A stretch of 64,000 nt of DNA, from the NCBI RefSeq assembly GCF_026650985.1, contig NZ_CP086239.1:2170001-2234000 (forward strand), read 5' to 3'. Of the stretch, positions 1-8,907 are shown piece by piece (the stretch's first letter is position 1; every line of letters begins with the position of its first letter). The notes beneath the pieces are model-generated. The model did not search any database. It saw only the letters and a program-made list of their open reading frames with translations, and was not told the origin of the DNA. Made by a program: the position numbers and the translations under genes. The stretch comes from Clostridium estertheticum. GTDB lineage: Bacteria > Bacillota > Clostridia > Clostridiales > Clostridiaceae.

Positions 1-13
1 AGTTCAACCATTG

Positions 14-1186
14 CTATACCTCCGTTATTGTAGTAATTGTCATGGTTTGATTATGAAATTCGCAACCTTTACCCAATTTATACACATTTTCCCCATCTTT
101 GTGAAAAATTTGGGTATAGGGTGATATCTCACCATAAGAATAAAAACCCGTAAACATACAATCTTCACCTAAAATATCCCTTACAACTTCTATTTCTTCT
201 TCGATTCTTTGCTTAAGCACCATTTTCCTGCCAACACAACTAATTAAAATTGCAAGTTGTGGTGAATCCTCCATAGAATGCCTACTTAGCTCAGCAGCTT
301 CCATAGCTCCATTTACTAGCCTGTCGAAATTAGCCTTCATAAGCTTAGCATAGTAGCCTTGAGGTACATCACCTACAAACATCAGACCATTATCCTCATA
401 TTTAGCTCCAAATGTACTACGAACTACTCCCTCATTACTATCCTTAGACCGGATACTGAGTGGAAATAACAATGCAGAGGCTGGGAGGTCCTTCGCATAA
501 TCACCTAAATAAGTCTTGTACAATTCCAGTGCTGATTTCCCATCCATTTCATACAGGATATTGTTTTTGGACTTAGTTATCAGCCTTTCTGGTCCAAAAG
601 AATCCCATCCACCCATTGAGCCATAACCTATTCTAATATTATCCCCATAAAATCCAATCACTGATATCATATTCTCTTTTGCATAGCAATTTGCTATAAC
701 CTTAGTTTTTTCAAATAATATACCATCACCCGCAAGCCCTCCGGTTATGGATATATCACTTGGAAGCATCGCCTTCATCCCTTTAATAAATTCACTACCA
801 TTTATATTCAACCCTTCTGATATTACAAAAACATGAGTTAGCTTCTCTTTCTTCAATTTTTTTGCAAGCCTACATCCTACCTCATAACTATCCTCTACAT
901 TATTTAACATTTCTGTAGCGCATTCAATAGAAGTTGATTCAAAAGATATTGCTGTGGAAATGAGGGTGTCGTCAACAACCTCCGTATCATATATTTCCCC
1001 CGAAGTACTACATCCAATTAAATAAGCTAATGGATATCTTTGCTTTATGCTATCAATAAAATTATCATTACTAATTAATTCTCTGGATCCAAAAATCATT
1101 ACAAGATGCGCCACTTTAAATTCATCATTCTTTTTATAAATTTGAAAATCATCAGGTGTTTTCCATTTTATTTGCTCTAGTTTCAT
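14..1186 (-). CDS. FIST domain sensory protein
   Basis: FIST proteins are intracellular sensors thought to bind small ligands and pass the signal to partner signalling domains. The 390-residue product has the FIST_N pattern in its first half (GCSTSGEIYD, then GGLAGDG) and a FIST_C half near the end (FTGFYSYGEISP), the normal full length for the family. I start it at 1186 rather than at the ATG at 1195, because AAAGGA overlaps the upstream ATG and is correctly spaced only for the inner one. It is the last gene of a three-gene minus-strand run behind two response-regulator proteins, 23 bases after the previous stop. The ligand cannot be read from the sequence. Confidence 0.9.
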   Translation of the reverse strand: MKLEQIKWKTPDDFQIYKKNDEFKVAHLVMIFGSRELISNDNFIDSIKQRYPLAYLIGCSTSGEIYDTEVVDDTLISTAISFESTSIECATEMLNNVEDSYEVGCRLAKKLKKEKLTHVFVISEGLNINGSEFIKGMKAMLPSDISITGGLAGDGILFEKTKVIANCYAKENMISVIGFYGDNIRIGYGSMGGWDSFGPERLITKSKNNILYEMDGKSALELYKTYLGDYAKDLPASALLFPLSIRSKDSNEGVVRSTFGAKYEDNGLMFVGDVPQGYYAKLMKANFDRLVNGAMEAAELSRHSMEDSPQLAILISCVGRKMVLKQRIEEEIEVVRDILGEDCMFTGFYSYGEISPYTQIFHKDGENVYKLGKGCEFHNQTMTITTITEV

Positions 1187-1209
1187 TTTAGTCATCCTTT
1201 CTTAATAAT

Positions 1210-2232
1210 TTAATCTTTGTTGGCAAAGCCTATACTCATTATGTTACATGCTTCTGGATAAAAATTTACTTCTCCATTAATGGTTAATAACATTTTTTCA
1301 ATAATTGAATAAAATAACTTCATACCTACATTTTCAATATAATTATTATAAAAATCAAAACTTGTATGTGTTATTATTATCGCAAATTTGGGACTGCTCT
1401 TTATGGAAATTACAAGATTGTCTAATTTAAAGGAATTTATTAAAAAATTAATACTTTCTATAACTATGAATTTTATCAATTTATAATCTAAGATATAAGT
1501 AAAGTCTTCATTATCCACATTTATTAATGCATTTGCCAATACAAGCATATTTAAATCTACTTTAAATCTTTTGAGATTAAATCTCTCCTTGTCTACTAGT
1601 GATTTATTTAAATAATTAATATATAAATCTCCTATTAACTTATTATAATAGGTAATCTTTTCTATTTCATTATAGTTCTCCTTTAACTCTTCTAAATAGG
1701 TACTTTCTACCTTCATAATGAATTTGCTTACATTTTTAATATTGCTTACGGTCTGGGACATTTGATTTACTAAATTCTTGTTTAGTTCCAAGCTTTTCTC
1801 ATACAGTTTATTTTTCATCTCTAATTTATCCTTTAATACTTTACTCTCTGTTATAATATTATAGTAACTTATTGCATCACGTAACGCAGGAAGTAATTCT
1901 GCATCATCATCCCACGGTTTGGTTACATATCTAAAAACACCAACGCTATTAACAGTTGCAAGAATTTGAGGAAGCTGTGTATACCCTGATAATACTATCC
2001 TTATAGTATTAGGTGATATTTCTTTAACTCTTTTCAATAGCTCAAGCCCACTCATGTTAGGCATTTTCATATCAGTAACTATTACACTAATAGCGTTTTC
2101 TTCAAAATACTTAAGAGCTATTTCTCCACTCATGGCGAGTAACGGTTCAATTTCTTCATCAATTATACTTCTCTTTATTGAGTTTAATATATGCAGTTCA
2201 TCATCTACAAACAGTACTTTTGTTTTATTCAT
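1210..2232 (-). CDS. Response regulator with kinase-like C-terminal region
   Basis: The protein has an N-terminal REC domain (residues 1-120) with acidic pair D10/D11, phospho-acceptor D54, S82 and K105 all present. Residues 130-200 are helical, like a dimerisation segment. The last 130 residues resemble a GHKL ATPase fold (IVIESINFLINS, ITHTSFDFY, GMKLFYSIIEKM) but lack convincing ATP-binding glycine boxes, so I infer a catalytically dead kinase module. GAGGTG lies six bases before the ATG. Only three bases separate it from the upstream REC-HDOD gene, so the two are co-transcribed. Its role is probably signal relay with FIST and HDOD; confidence in the degenerate-kinase reading is moderate. 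Confidence 0.8.
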   Translation of the reverse strand: MNKTKVLFVDDELHILNSIKRSIIDEEIEPLLAMSGEIALKYFEENAISVIVTDMKMPNMSGLELLKRVKEISPNTIRIVLSGYTQLPQILATVNSVGVFRYVTKPWDDDAELLPALRDAISYYNIITESKVLKDKLEMKNKLYEKSLELNKNLVNQMSQTVSNIKNVSKFIMKVESTYLEELKENYNEIEKITYYNKLIGDLYINYLNKSLVDKERFNLKRFKVDLNMLVLANALINVDNEDFTYILDYKLIKFIVIESINFLINSFKLDNLVISIKSSPKFAIIITHTSFDFYNNYIENVGMKLFYSIIEKMLLTINGEVNFYPEACNIMSIGFANKD

Positions 2233-2235
2233 TTT

Positions 2236-3405
2236 CTACACCTCAAATGTTTTATTTTTAAAAAAATCATTTATATCACTTTCAGTTACCCCTAAATAAT
2301 CAAAAGCCTCTTCTTTCACTTGAGTAACGAATTTAGTATTTAAATATTTCCAAGAATAATAATCAGCCAAGTGAACTAGACATACTATCTCTTTAAATTG
2401 CTTTGAGCTTTCTTCAGGGGTATGATGATTCAACGCCACTTCAACTATAGATGCAGGTAATTCCCAATAATTCAAAAGAATAGACCCTATTTCTTCATGA
2501 TTAAAATCAAATGTACTTTTTTCAATTGCGGATAAAATAATTTCAGAGTTATCCTCTTTCATTGATATCACCTTATTGTATTGTCTATCAAATATTTTTA
2601 ATAAAACTACCTTTCCTATATCGTGTAATAACCCAGCTGTAGCATAGATATCTGGTATTCTATTTTTATATATGTGTTCATACAACTTTATCGTTAGGAT
2701 ATTAGTTAAACTTGAATGTTTCCACAACAAATTTTCATAAAAACCATCTTTTAGGTCAAAAACTTGTGAGGTTATTATTATTGATTTTAAATTTACTAAC
2801 CCCAGGTTAAGTACTGCCGCTTTTATTGAACCAGTTTTCACTCCATAAAAAGCAGAATTCACTACCCTAAGAATTTTAGAAGCTATAACCTGATCAGTAT
2901 TAATTAATTTTATAATATCATCAACTTCAGAAGTTTCATCTTCTATCAAATTACTTATTTTGTTATACACTGAGGTTAAATCGGGTAATTTATTTGATGA
3001 GTTTATTATTTCCTTTAGATTAGCATTATTCAATTTATCATTTATTTTTATAATATCGTGTATAGTATCTTCGAGTTCATTTTCTTTCCATGGTTTATTA
3101 ATAAATGCTTTTGCAAGATTTGAATTTATTAGTTTAAAAATCATTTTTTGATCCGCATACCCACTTAATACAACTTTTACAATATGAGGGTACAATCTTT
3201 TCACATTTTTTAAGAGCTCAGTTCCATCCATATTGGGCATCATCATGTCTGAAACTATTATATCAACCTTGTTATCCTTAAGGAAATCTAGAGCTTCTTC
3301 ACCACTCTCAACAAAAAACGAATCAAAATCTGTGTCCATAAGCTCTCTTCTTATAGATTTTAATATGGATTTGTCATCATCAACAAATAATACTAAATAT
3401 GGCAT
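2236..3405 (-). CDS. REC-HDOD response regulator
   Basis: This is a two-domain signalling protein of 389 residues. The REC domain (1-120) carries D9-D11 and phospho-acceptor D53. An HDOD domain (about 150-360) follows, containing an intact-looking HDIGK motif (LLHDIGK), whereas many HDOD domains have lost theirs. I start it at 3405, where AAAGGAGG sits six bases upstream; the longer reading from 3486 has no ribosome site. It is the first gene of the FIST operon. HDOD proteins act in output or scaffolding of signalling and motility pathways, and the target here is unknown. Translation of the next gene begins three bases after its stop. Confidence 0.9.
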   Translation of the reverse strand: MPYLVLFVDDDKSILKSIRRELMDTDFDSFFVESGEEALDFLKDNKVDIIVSDMMMPNMDGTELLKNVKRLYPHIVKVVLSGYADQKMIFKLINSNLAKAFINKPWKENELEDTIHDIIKINDKLNNANLKEIINSSNKLPDLTSVYNKISNLIEDETSEVDDIIKLINTDQVIASKILRVVNSAFYGVKTGSIKAAVLNLGLVNLKSIIITSQVFDLKDGFYENLLWKHSSLTNILTIKLYEHIYKNRIPDIYATAGLLHDIGKVVLLKIFDRQYNKVISMKEDNSEIILSAIEKSTFDFNHEEIGSILLNYWELPASIVEVALNHHTPEESSKQFKEIVCLVHLADYYSWKYLNTKFVTQVKEEAFDYLGVTESDINDFFKNKTFEV

Positions 3406-3517
3406 AGCGTCCTCCTTTTCTCTTAATTGGACAATTAAATTACTCATAATTTGCATGTTTTGTACTGATTTTATCATATAATGCAAATTTAGAGTAGTTT
3501 ATATTGAGCAAATAAAC

Positions 3518-3546
3518 AAAAAATCTTCTTACCCTAAGATAAGAAG
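3518..3546 (-). terminator. Rho-independent terminator after the two-component operon
   Basis: On the minus strand the stem CTTCTTA / TAAGAAG with an 8-base loop is followed by ATTTTTT. It lies between the histidine kinase stop (3660) and the start of the FIST operon (3405), so it should separate the two transcripts. Confidence 0.65.
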
Positions 3547-3659
3547 AACGATGACCATCTATATTTTTCTTTACTTCATAAAATTATCGTTTGAACAAAA
3601 TTAAGTTAGACAATAAAACGTTATTTAAATAGGGTATAAATAATAATATTCTCATGTCT

Positions 3660-5033
3660 TTATTTCGTAATAATCACTATAAAGGACACACCACTATCTT
3701 CATTCTGAGCTTTTATACTGCCATTGTACATGCCCACTATTCTTTTTACAATATCCAGACCCAAACCAAAGTTACCTTCATTGCCCTTGTTAAAAGCCCA
3801 AAATATATTCTCAAGCCTATCATCAGGAATTTTTTCACCATCATTATATATAGAAATGTACTGCTGTTTATCGTCTTCATATATATTTATCCTAATTAGG
3901 TTTTTTGCATACCTTAATCCATTTTCTATTATATTTTCAAAAACCACAGTCCATTGCTCTTCATCACCAGTTACTTTAATATTTTCAATCTCAATCTCAA
4001 ATTTAATCCCTTTCTTGTTATAAGCAAAACTTTCAATAATTCCTTCGGCTAAATCCTTGATATTTATTTTCTTAAATTCATTCTTATACTTGGACATATA
4101 CTTGATTTTGGTTAAATAAAGTAGACCGTTTACCCTCTTTTGCATTTTTTGTGTTTCAGAATCAATAACTTTCATGGTACTTTTCAGATCTCCCTTTGGG
4201 TAAATTCCGTCTTCTACGGCATGCGCATAGCTCCTTATTACCATTAAAGGTGTCTTTAACTCGTGGGATGTCTTCTGTAGCATCATCTGTTCATATTCAT
4301 CCTGCTTAACGAGTTCTTTTCTCATATCCTCAATGGATTTCGAGAGTTCTCCAATTTCATCATTTCTGTCTATATCAATACTTTCATGCCACTGTCTTAT
4401 ACCTATTTTTTTTACCTTGCCTTGCAATTCCCTTAGAGGTAGCACCAGCTTTTGAGCCATATATTTTGCGCCTATAAGACATATGATTAATGCAATAATC
4501 ATTACAGAGAATAGCCTACCTATTAAACTCGTATACAAAGAATTTCTGTAAGTATCCCACATATAGGATATTTCGAAATTCCCTTTTTTATTGATCCCGG
4601 TTGCCCTCATTACATATAGTATTCTGCCAGAACTTGTGCTTTGAACATATCTTTGAGTGGTATTAGTTTGACTTTTCACTTGTTTTTTTAATTTCTTAAG
4701 GAAAGACTCTGCTTCAATATTATCTGGTATAATTTTTTGTATTTTCACTATATTTGCTTCAGAGTTATTATAATTTAATTTCATGTGTTTTACAGCACGG
4801 ATGTCATTACTGACTGTAGCAATATTCTCCTCTTCATTAAGGTCATATCTACCTGTACTCTTTTGGATTAAGCTTTCTTGAGCCGTTTCAATAGTTTTAT
4901 ATATCTCATTGGTAAAGAACGATCTTATTGTTAAAGAAAAATATACTGATAATAAAACAAACACAATTATAATTACTAATGTGAATATAATCCATATTTG
5001 TGTAGCCAGGGGACGATTTTTTAATTTCTTCAT
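3660..5033 (-). CDS. Membrane sensor histidine kinase (HAMP, HisKA, HATPase)
   Basis: The 457-residue kinase has TM1 at about 13-34, an extracytoplasmic sensor of about 135 residues, TM2 at about 171-189, then HAMP. The HisKA segment SHELKTPLMVIRS gives phospho-histidine H257. The ATPase has an N box (FENIIENGLRYA), a G1 box (YNDGEKIPDD) and a G2 box (GLGLDIVKRIV). AAAGGACTTGTT precedes the ATG. It lies 12 bases after the OmpR-type regulator gene and is its partner. No signal is deducible, but the adjacent divergent secreted-protein gene at 5903 is a possible target. Confidence 0.93.
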   Translation of the reverse strand: MKKLKNRPLATQIWIIFTLVIIIVFVLLSVYFSLTIRSFFTNEIYKTIETAQESLIQKSTGRYDLNEEENIATVSNDIRAVKHMKLNYNNSEANIVKIQKIIPDNIEAESFLKKLKKQVKSQTNTTQRYVQSTSSGRILYVMRATGINKKGNFEISYMWDTYRNSLYTSLIGRLFSVMIIALIICLIGAKYMAQKLVLPLRELQGKVKKIGIRQWHESIDIDRNDEIGELSKSIEDMRKELVKQDEYEQMMLQKTSHELKTPLMVIRSYAHAVEDGIYPKGDLKSTMKVIDSETQKMQKRVNGLLYLTKIKYMSKYKNEFKKINIKDLAEGIIESFAYNKKGIKFEIEIENIKVTGDEEQWTVVFENIIENGLRYAKNLIRINIYEDDKQQYISIYNDGEKIPDDRLENIFWAFNKGNEGNFGLGLDIVKRIVGMYNGSIKAQNEDSGVSFIVIITK

Positions 5034-5045
5034 AACAAGTCCTTT

Positions 5046-5711
5046 CTAACAGGATAGCCTGTATCCATGTCCATAGATGGTCTCTACCTTTAATTTAGGG
5101 ATTTTTTTTCTAAGTCTCCTGACCAAATCATCAACTACTCTGTCACTTCCAAAATAGTTATCTCCCCATAGGTCGTTAATTATCTGCTCCCTTGTGACTG
5201 CTCCACCCTTCTTATTTATTAAAAGTAGTAACAGATCGAATTCCCCTGAGGTCATAGATACTACTTCATCATTAAACTTTACTAATCTTCTCTCTATATC
5301 AATAGTATAACCTTCAATAATTATGACTTGCTTAACCTTATCGCTGTTATAAACTCGATTTAACAATTTTTGTACTCTTATAACAAGTTCTCTTGGCATG
5401 AATGGCTTTGCGAGATAATCATCACTGCCCATTTCAAGGCCAATAATTCTATCGATATCTTGATCTCTTGCGGATATAAATATAACAGGAACATCTTTAT
5501 TTTTTTCCTTTATTTCTTTTAGTAGCTGAAATCCATCTATATCAGGAAGCGTAATATCTAACACCCATAAGTCGACGTTGTTATCTATGGCATTTCTTGC
5601 GGATTGTCCATTCAGAAAAGTGGTAACCTGTAAGCCCTCATTTTGAAGGTAAGATTTCAATATATCGTTTAAGTTTTCTTCGTCCTCTACCAGATATATT
5701 TTATAACTCAT
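5046..5711 (-). CDS. OmpR-family response regulator
   Basis: This is a DNA-binding response regulator of 221 residues. The REC domain has E9-D10-E11, phospho-acceptor D52 and the KPF lysine motif (DDYLAKPFMPREL). The C-terminal winged helix ends in the typical ETIYGHGYRLSC. It is first in a two-gene operon with the histidine kinase, with AAGGAGATG upstream. The length is standard. Targets are unknown. Confidence 0.94.
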   Translation of the reverse strand: MSYKIYLVEDEENLNDILKSYLQNEGLQVTTFLNGQSARNAIDNNVDLWVLDITLPDIDGFQLLKEIKEKNKDVPVIFISARDQDIDRIIGLEMGSDDYLAKPFMPRELVIRVQKLLNRVYNSDKVKQVIIIEGYTIDIERRLVKFNDEVVSMTSGEFDLLLLLINKKGGAVTREQIINDLWGDNYFGSDRVVDDLVRRLRKKIPKLKVETIYGHGYRLSC

Positions 5712-5902
5712 AGCTTTATAAACATCTCCTTTTAATCAATTACCTTCTACAAGTATACCAAATAAAACCTTTTAAATACTAATCACGTATAATATGTGTA
5801 TGATTCACACAATTCCACATAATCATTTAACTGTTATACCATATTTTGAGTATATAATTAATCTTATAACCAAATATATTAAATATTGGAGGAATAAATA
5901 TT

Positions 5903-6424
5903 ATGATAAAAAAACACATATTAGGCGCATTAGCGCTCTCAATGTTAATACCACTTGGTGTAAGTGCTCAAACATTAACAACTAAATCAGATACTAAGGC
6001 AGCAACAACTACAACTCAAAAGGATTCTGCTAAAGCCCCTTATGCAAGTCAAATAAAATTAGAAAAACAAACGATTAAGACTAACAATGAAACTAATCAG
6101 ACAATTAAAACTGCTATAAAAGGGAAGCTTGTTCAAGTTAAAACTTTAATAGCACAAGATAAGCCTAACAAAACTTTAAAAGCTAAAAAAGACGCTTTAA
6201 AAGCTCAACGAGCTCTTATAAAAGCTGACAAAACTGCATTAAAAGGTATTGATGTAAAATTAGTTGCTGATAAAAAAATTGCTAAAACTGATGTAACCAA
6301 CAAAAATTATGCAGCTTTAGTAAGCGACCTTAATAATATAGCTTCACTACAAACAAGCAAAACACCAATATTACAAAAATTAAGTTCTGATTTAGATACA
6401 TTAATAAGTTCATTAAGCAAATAA
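5903..6424 (+). CDS. Secreted Lys/Thr-rich helical protein
   Basis: A signal peptide (MIKKHILGALALSMLIPLGV, cut near SAQ-TL) precedes about 150 residues rich in Lys, Thr, Ala and Gln with predicted long helices (KAKKDALKAQRALIKADKTALK). GGAGG lies upstream of the ATG. No known domain was recognised. It stands divergently from the two-component operon, so regulation by that system is plausible but unproven. Similar small helical secreted proteins are common in clostridia, with function unknown. Confidence 0.75.
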   Translation: MIKKHILGALALSMLIPLGVSAQTLTTKSDTKAATTTTQKDSAKAPYASQIKLEKQTIKTNNETNQTIKTAIKGKLVQVKTLIAQDKPNKTLKAKKDALKAQRALIKADKTALKGIDVKLVADKKIAKTDVTNKNYAALVSDLNNIASLQTSKTPILQKLSSDLDTLISSLSK

Positions 6425-6435
6425 TAGAAATTAGA

Positions 6436-6555
6436 TTAAGTTCTAGAAAAGATATTAATAATGAGGCAGCTATCTTTAATATCGTTACTAAAGCAGGATA
6501 TAATCGTAATTGTATTAAATTTGATGTAAACGCCAAAGATATACCAGCTCTATAA
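6436..6555 (+). pseudogene. Start-less copy of the 46-aa ORF at 13024
   Basis: From KDINNEAAI to IPAL-stop this stretch is nearly identical to the small ORF at 13024-13164, and the similarity runs on about 45 bases past the stop codon. The start codon and first residues are missing, replaced by unrelated sequence running on from the end of the secreted protein gene. It is a truncated duplicate. Confidence 0.7.
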
Positions 6556-6604
6556 TCAAAGCGTTTCTATATGTTATAAATATATATTTTATGGTGAACT
6601 AGTA

Positions 6605-6770
6605 AATTATGCCGACACAAGTAAACCCATATCTAAATTGATATGGGTTTACTTTATTAATCGAGTATTGATATTCTGAATTTAGAACAATACCAATTGA
6701 GTTACATTCACTTTGATTCTATTGGTCATTCTTAACTATTATAAATATACTCTATCTGGTGTACATATAG
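6605..6770. repeat. Hairpin intergenic repeat, divergent copy R0
   Basis: This copy has the same layout as the repeats at 11449 and 16009. The stem AAGTAAACCCATATC (6619-6633) pairs perfectly with 6640-6654. It is followed by a degraded second module (ATTGAGTTACATTCACTTTG) and an AT-rich tail containing TATAAATATACTC. Stem bases differ from the other copies but pairing is kept. Confidence 0.6.
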
Positions 6771-6920
6771 TACCTTCAGGAATGTTTAAGTGACCAGCAC
6801 TATCTAATTTAGAATTTTTACCATGGATTGCAAATTTAGAATAATTCTTTGAAATTCATCTCTGCATCCCCATGAGATATCCCAGGGTAAGACAATTCAT
6901 AATTTTATTTAAAAAAATAG

Positions 6921-6971
6921 TTGCAAAAGGTTTTATATAGTACTATAATCTAAAAATAGTACTATATAAAA
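6921..6971 (+). promoter_or_regulatory. marR promoter with overlapping 15-bp inverted-repeat operator
   Basis: TTGCAA (6921-6926), a 17-base spacer and TATAAT (6944-6949) form a near-consensus promoter. A perfect inverted repeat, TTTTATATAGTACTA at 6931-6945 and its complement at 6957-6971, overlaps the -10. Each arm also contains the smaller palindrome ATAGTACTAT, giving two tandem dyads. This is the classic layout for MarR autorepression. Confidence 0.8.
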
Positions 6972-6994
6972 CTTTTTTGAATCCGGAGGTTAAA

Positions 6995-7447
6995 ATGAAT
7001 ATTATAAAAGGAGCTACTATTTTATTATCAGCATCAATTGATACATCATTAAATAGAATTCTATCAAGAAAGCATAGAGAATCAGATATCGATACTTTAA
7101 CAGCAGCACAAGCACGTCTCTTATTCTTACTTTGGAGAAAAGATGAAATATCTATAAAAGAAGTCTCTAGAATTACTCATCTTCAAAAGTCAACCTTAAG
7201 CAGTACATTAGCCAAACTAGAAAAAGCTGGCCATATTACTCTTATACCATGTGAATCTGATAAGCGTAAAACCCTAGTTAAGGTAATAAATAGAGATGAT
7301 AACCTAGTGGCTTTAAATAAAAAAATTATAGATGAAGCTGGAGATATTTTTTATAATGGCTTTAGTGATGATGAAGTAGCATTATATGAAAGTTTCTTAA
7401 AAAGAACTCTTGATAATTTAATAGAATTTCAAAATAAAAAAAAATAA
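6995..7447 (+). CDS. MarR-family transcriptional regulator
   Basis: The product is a winged-helix regulator of 150 residues. The recognition region ISIKEVSRITHLQKSTLSST is followed by the wing LIPCESDKRKTLVKV, and N- and C-terminal helices form the dimer interface. I start it at ATG 6995, eight bases after CCGGAGG; a TTG at 6977 lies inside the promoter region and is unlikely. The palindromic operator just upstream implies autoregulation. The gene directly precedes a lipoprotein esterase on the same strand, its likely co-regulated target. Confidence 0.92.
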   Translation: MNIIKGATILLSASIDTSLNRILSRKHRESDIDTLTAAQARLLFLLWRKDEISIKEVSRITHLQKSTLSSTLAKLEKAGHITLIPCESDKRKTLVKVINRDDNLVALNKKIIDEAGDIFYNGFSDDEVALYESFLKRTLDNLIEFQNKKK

Positions 7448-7518
7448 GTTTCAACGTTATGCTTAAATTAAAAATAATTATTTTTTTGTAATCACATATA
7501 ATCATGAGGAGGGAAATT

Positions 7519-8661
7519 ATGAATAGAAAAATTAAAATTATAACCATATCACTTTTATTAATATCAACCTTTGCATTACCTTTAGTTGGATGTTCAAAAA
7601 AAGCTAAAACATCAGTACCAACTGCTACCGCAACTACAGATCAAACTAGCATGGCAGCAACATATAAAGATGTAGTTTTTGCTAATGTAACTAATGATAA
7701 TGGAGCTAAAAGAGATTTAAAAATGAACATTTTTAAACCACAAGGTGCAACTAAAGCCACTCCTGTTCTTGTGTATATACACGGAGGTGGATGGGCTATG
7801 GGTGACTATCAAGTTGATGATGCTCCTAAAAATCCTTCAACTACTTCCCCTGCAAAAACTAAACCTGCAGCAAAACCAACAGGTAAAGCCACTGATCAAA
7901 TAGCTGGCGATTCAGCATATAAAGTTTTTAAAAGAGTTTTAAATAGCGGGATTACTTTTGTATCTATAGATTACCGTTTAAATTCAGAAGCTGCCTTTCC
8001 AGCACAAAGCTATGATATTAAAGGCGCTATTAGATACATACGTGCTCATGCTAAAGAATATGGTATTGATCCAGATAAAATAGCAGTATGTGGAAATTCT
8101 GCCGGTGGACATTTAGCTACCGAGCTTGCTACTACTGGTGGTATAAAAGAACTTGAGGGCAAAGTTGGAGGTAATCTTGATTATTCAAGTAAAGTAATGG
8201 CTTGTGTTGATTTTTATGGTCCAACAGATTTGTTGACAATGGCAAATGAGATGGACCTATCTCTCCAACCTCACAAAGAGGCAGTAGAAACACATGATTC
8301 TCCAAAATCAAATGAATCTATATTACTTGGATTTAGTAAAGAAGGACAAGGTGTAGGTGTTCTTAGAGACATTAGAGATAAAAATGAAACTAATTCCCCT
8401 TATTGGGATAAAGTAAAGTTAGCTGAACTTGCTAGCCCTATAAATAATGTAACTTCAGACGATCCACCAATGTTTATAGCACATGGCGGACATGATAGTT
8501 TAGTACCAATTCAGCAAAGTTTAAGACTTAAAGATGCTCTTATCAAGGCTGGAGTTGAAAATATTTTTATGTCTAACTCTAAAGCACCTCATGGAAGTCA
8601 AGGTGAAGATGTAAATAATGCCGCTATAACTTGGATAACAAATAAATTACTTGCTAAGTAA
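7519..8661 (+). CDS. Lipoprotein alpha/beta hydrolase (carboxylesterase-like)
   Basis: This is a surface-anchored esterase of about 380 residues. The signal peptide ends in lipobox LPLVGC. The oxyanion motif HGGGWAMG, nucleophile elbow GNSAGG, acid region GGHDSLVP and base APHGS mark the BD-FAE/carboxylesterase type fold. A Pro/Lys/Ala/Thr-rich low-complexity stretch of about 30 residues is inserted right after HGGGWAMGDYQVDD, before the core resumes at DSAYKVF, which is unusual. I start it at ATG 7519 after GAGGAGGG; the ATG at 7504 lies in the ribosome site. It follows marR by 71 bases and is probably MarR-controlled. The substrate is unknown. Confidence 0.88.
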   Translation: MNRKIKIITISLLLISTFALPLVGCSKKAKTSVPTATATTDQTSMAATYKDVVFANVTNDNGAKRDLKMNIFKPQGATKATPVLVYIHGGGWAMGDYQVDDAPKNPSTTSPAKTKPAAKPTGKATDQIAGDSAYKVFKRVLNSGITFVSIDYRLNSEAAFPAQSYDIKGAIRYIRAHAKEYGIDPDKIAVCGNSAGGHLATELATTGGIKELEGKVGGNLDYSSKVMACVDFYGPTDLLTMANEMDLSLQPHKEAVETHDSPKSNESILLGFSKEGQGVGVLRDIRDKNETNSPYWDKVKLAELASPINNVTSDDPPMFIAHGGHDSLVPIQQSLRLKDALIKAGVENIFMSNSKAPHGSQGEDVNNAAITWITNKLLAK

Positions 8662-8687
8662 TAATTAATTTTATTCTAAATAAAATA

Positions 8688-8739
8688 CAAATAAGCCGCA
8701 TATGGATATTACTAACATGCGACTTATTTGCATTTTTTT
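8688..8739 (+). terminator. Terminator after the lipoprotein esterase
   Basis: Stem CAAATAAGCCGCAT (8688-8701) pairs with ATGCGACTTATTTG (8717-8730) with one mismatch. The run CATTTTTTT follows directly. Confidence 0.8.
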
Positions 8740-8871
8740 ATATTATAAAACCTTAAATCTACCTTATCGCCAAGAGCATCCTTTACTAAATACAAAGCCT
8801 CAGGCTGAACCAACAGTTGGATTTTTATACTGAATGTCAGTCTTCGTACCAGCATATCCCTTTTCTATCAT
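8724..8871 (-). pseudogene. Frameshifted gene remnant
   Basis: On the minus strand a frame starting MIEKGYAGTKTDIQYKNPT breaks at about 8816. The neighbouring frame continues with coding-like LVQPEALYLVKDALGDKVDL until a stop at 8724. A one-base shift would join them. I do not recognise the family. It lies between the esterase terminator and the DUF2085 gene. Confidence 0.4.
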
Positions 8872-8907
8872 CTATTTTCAAAGCCCTGGCGAACCAGAAC
8901 AAAAATC

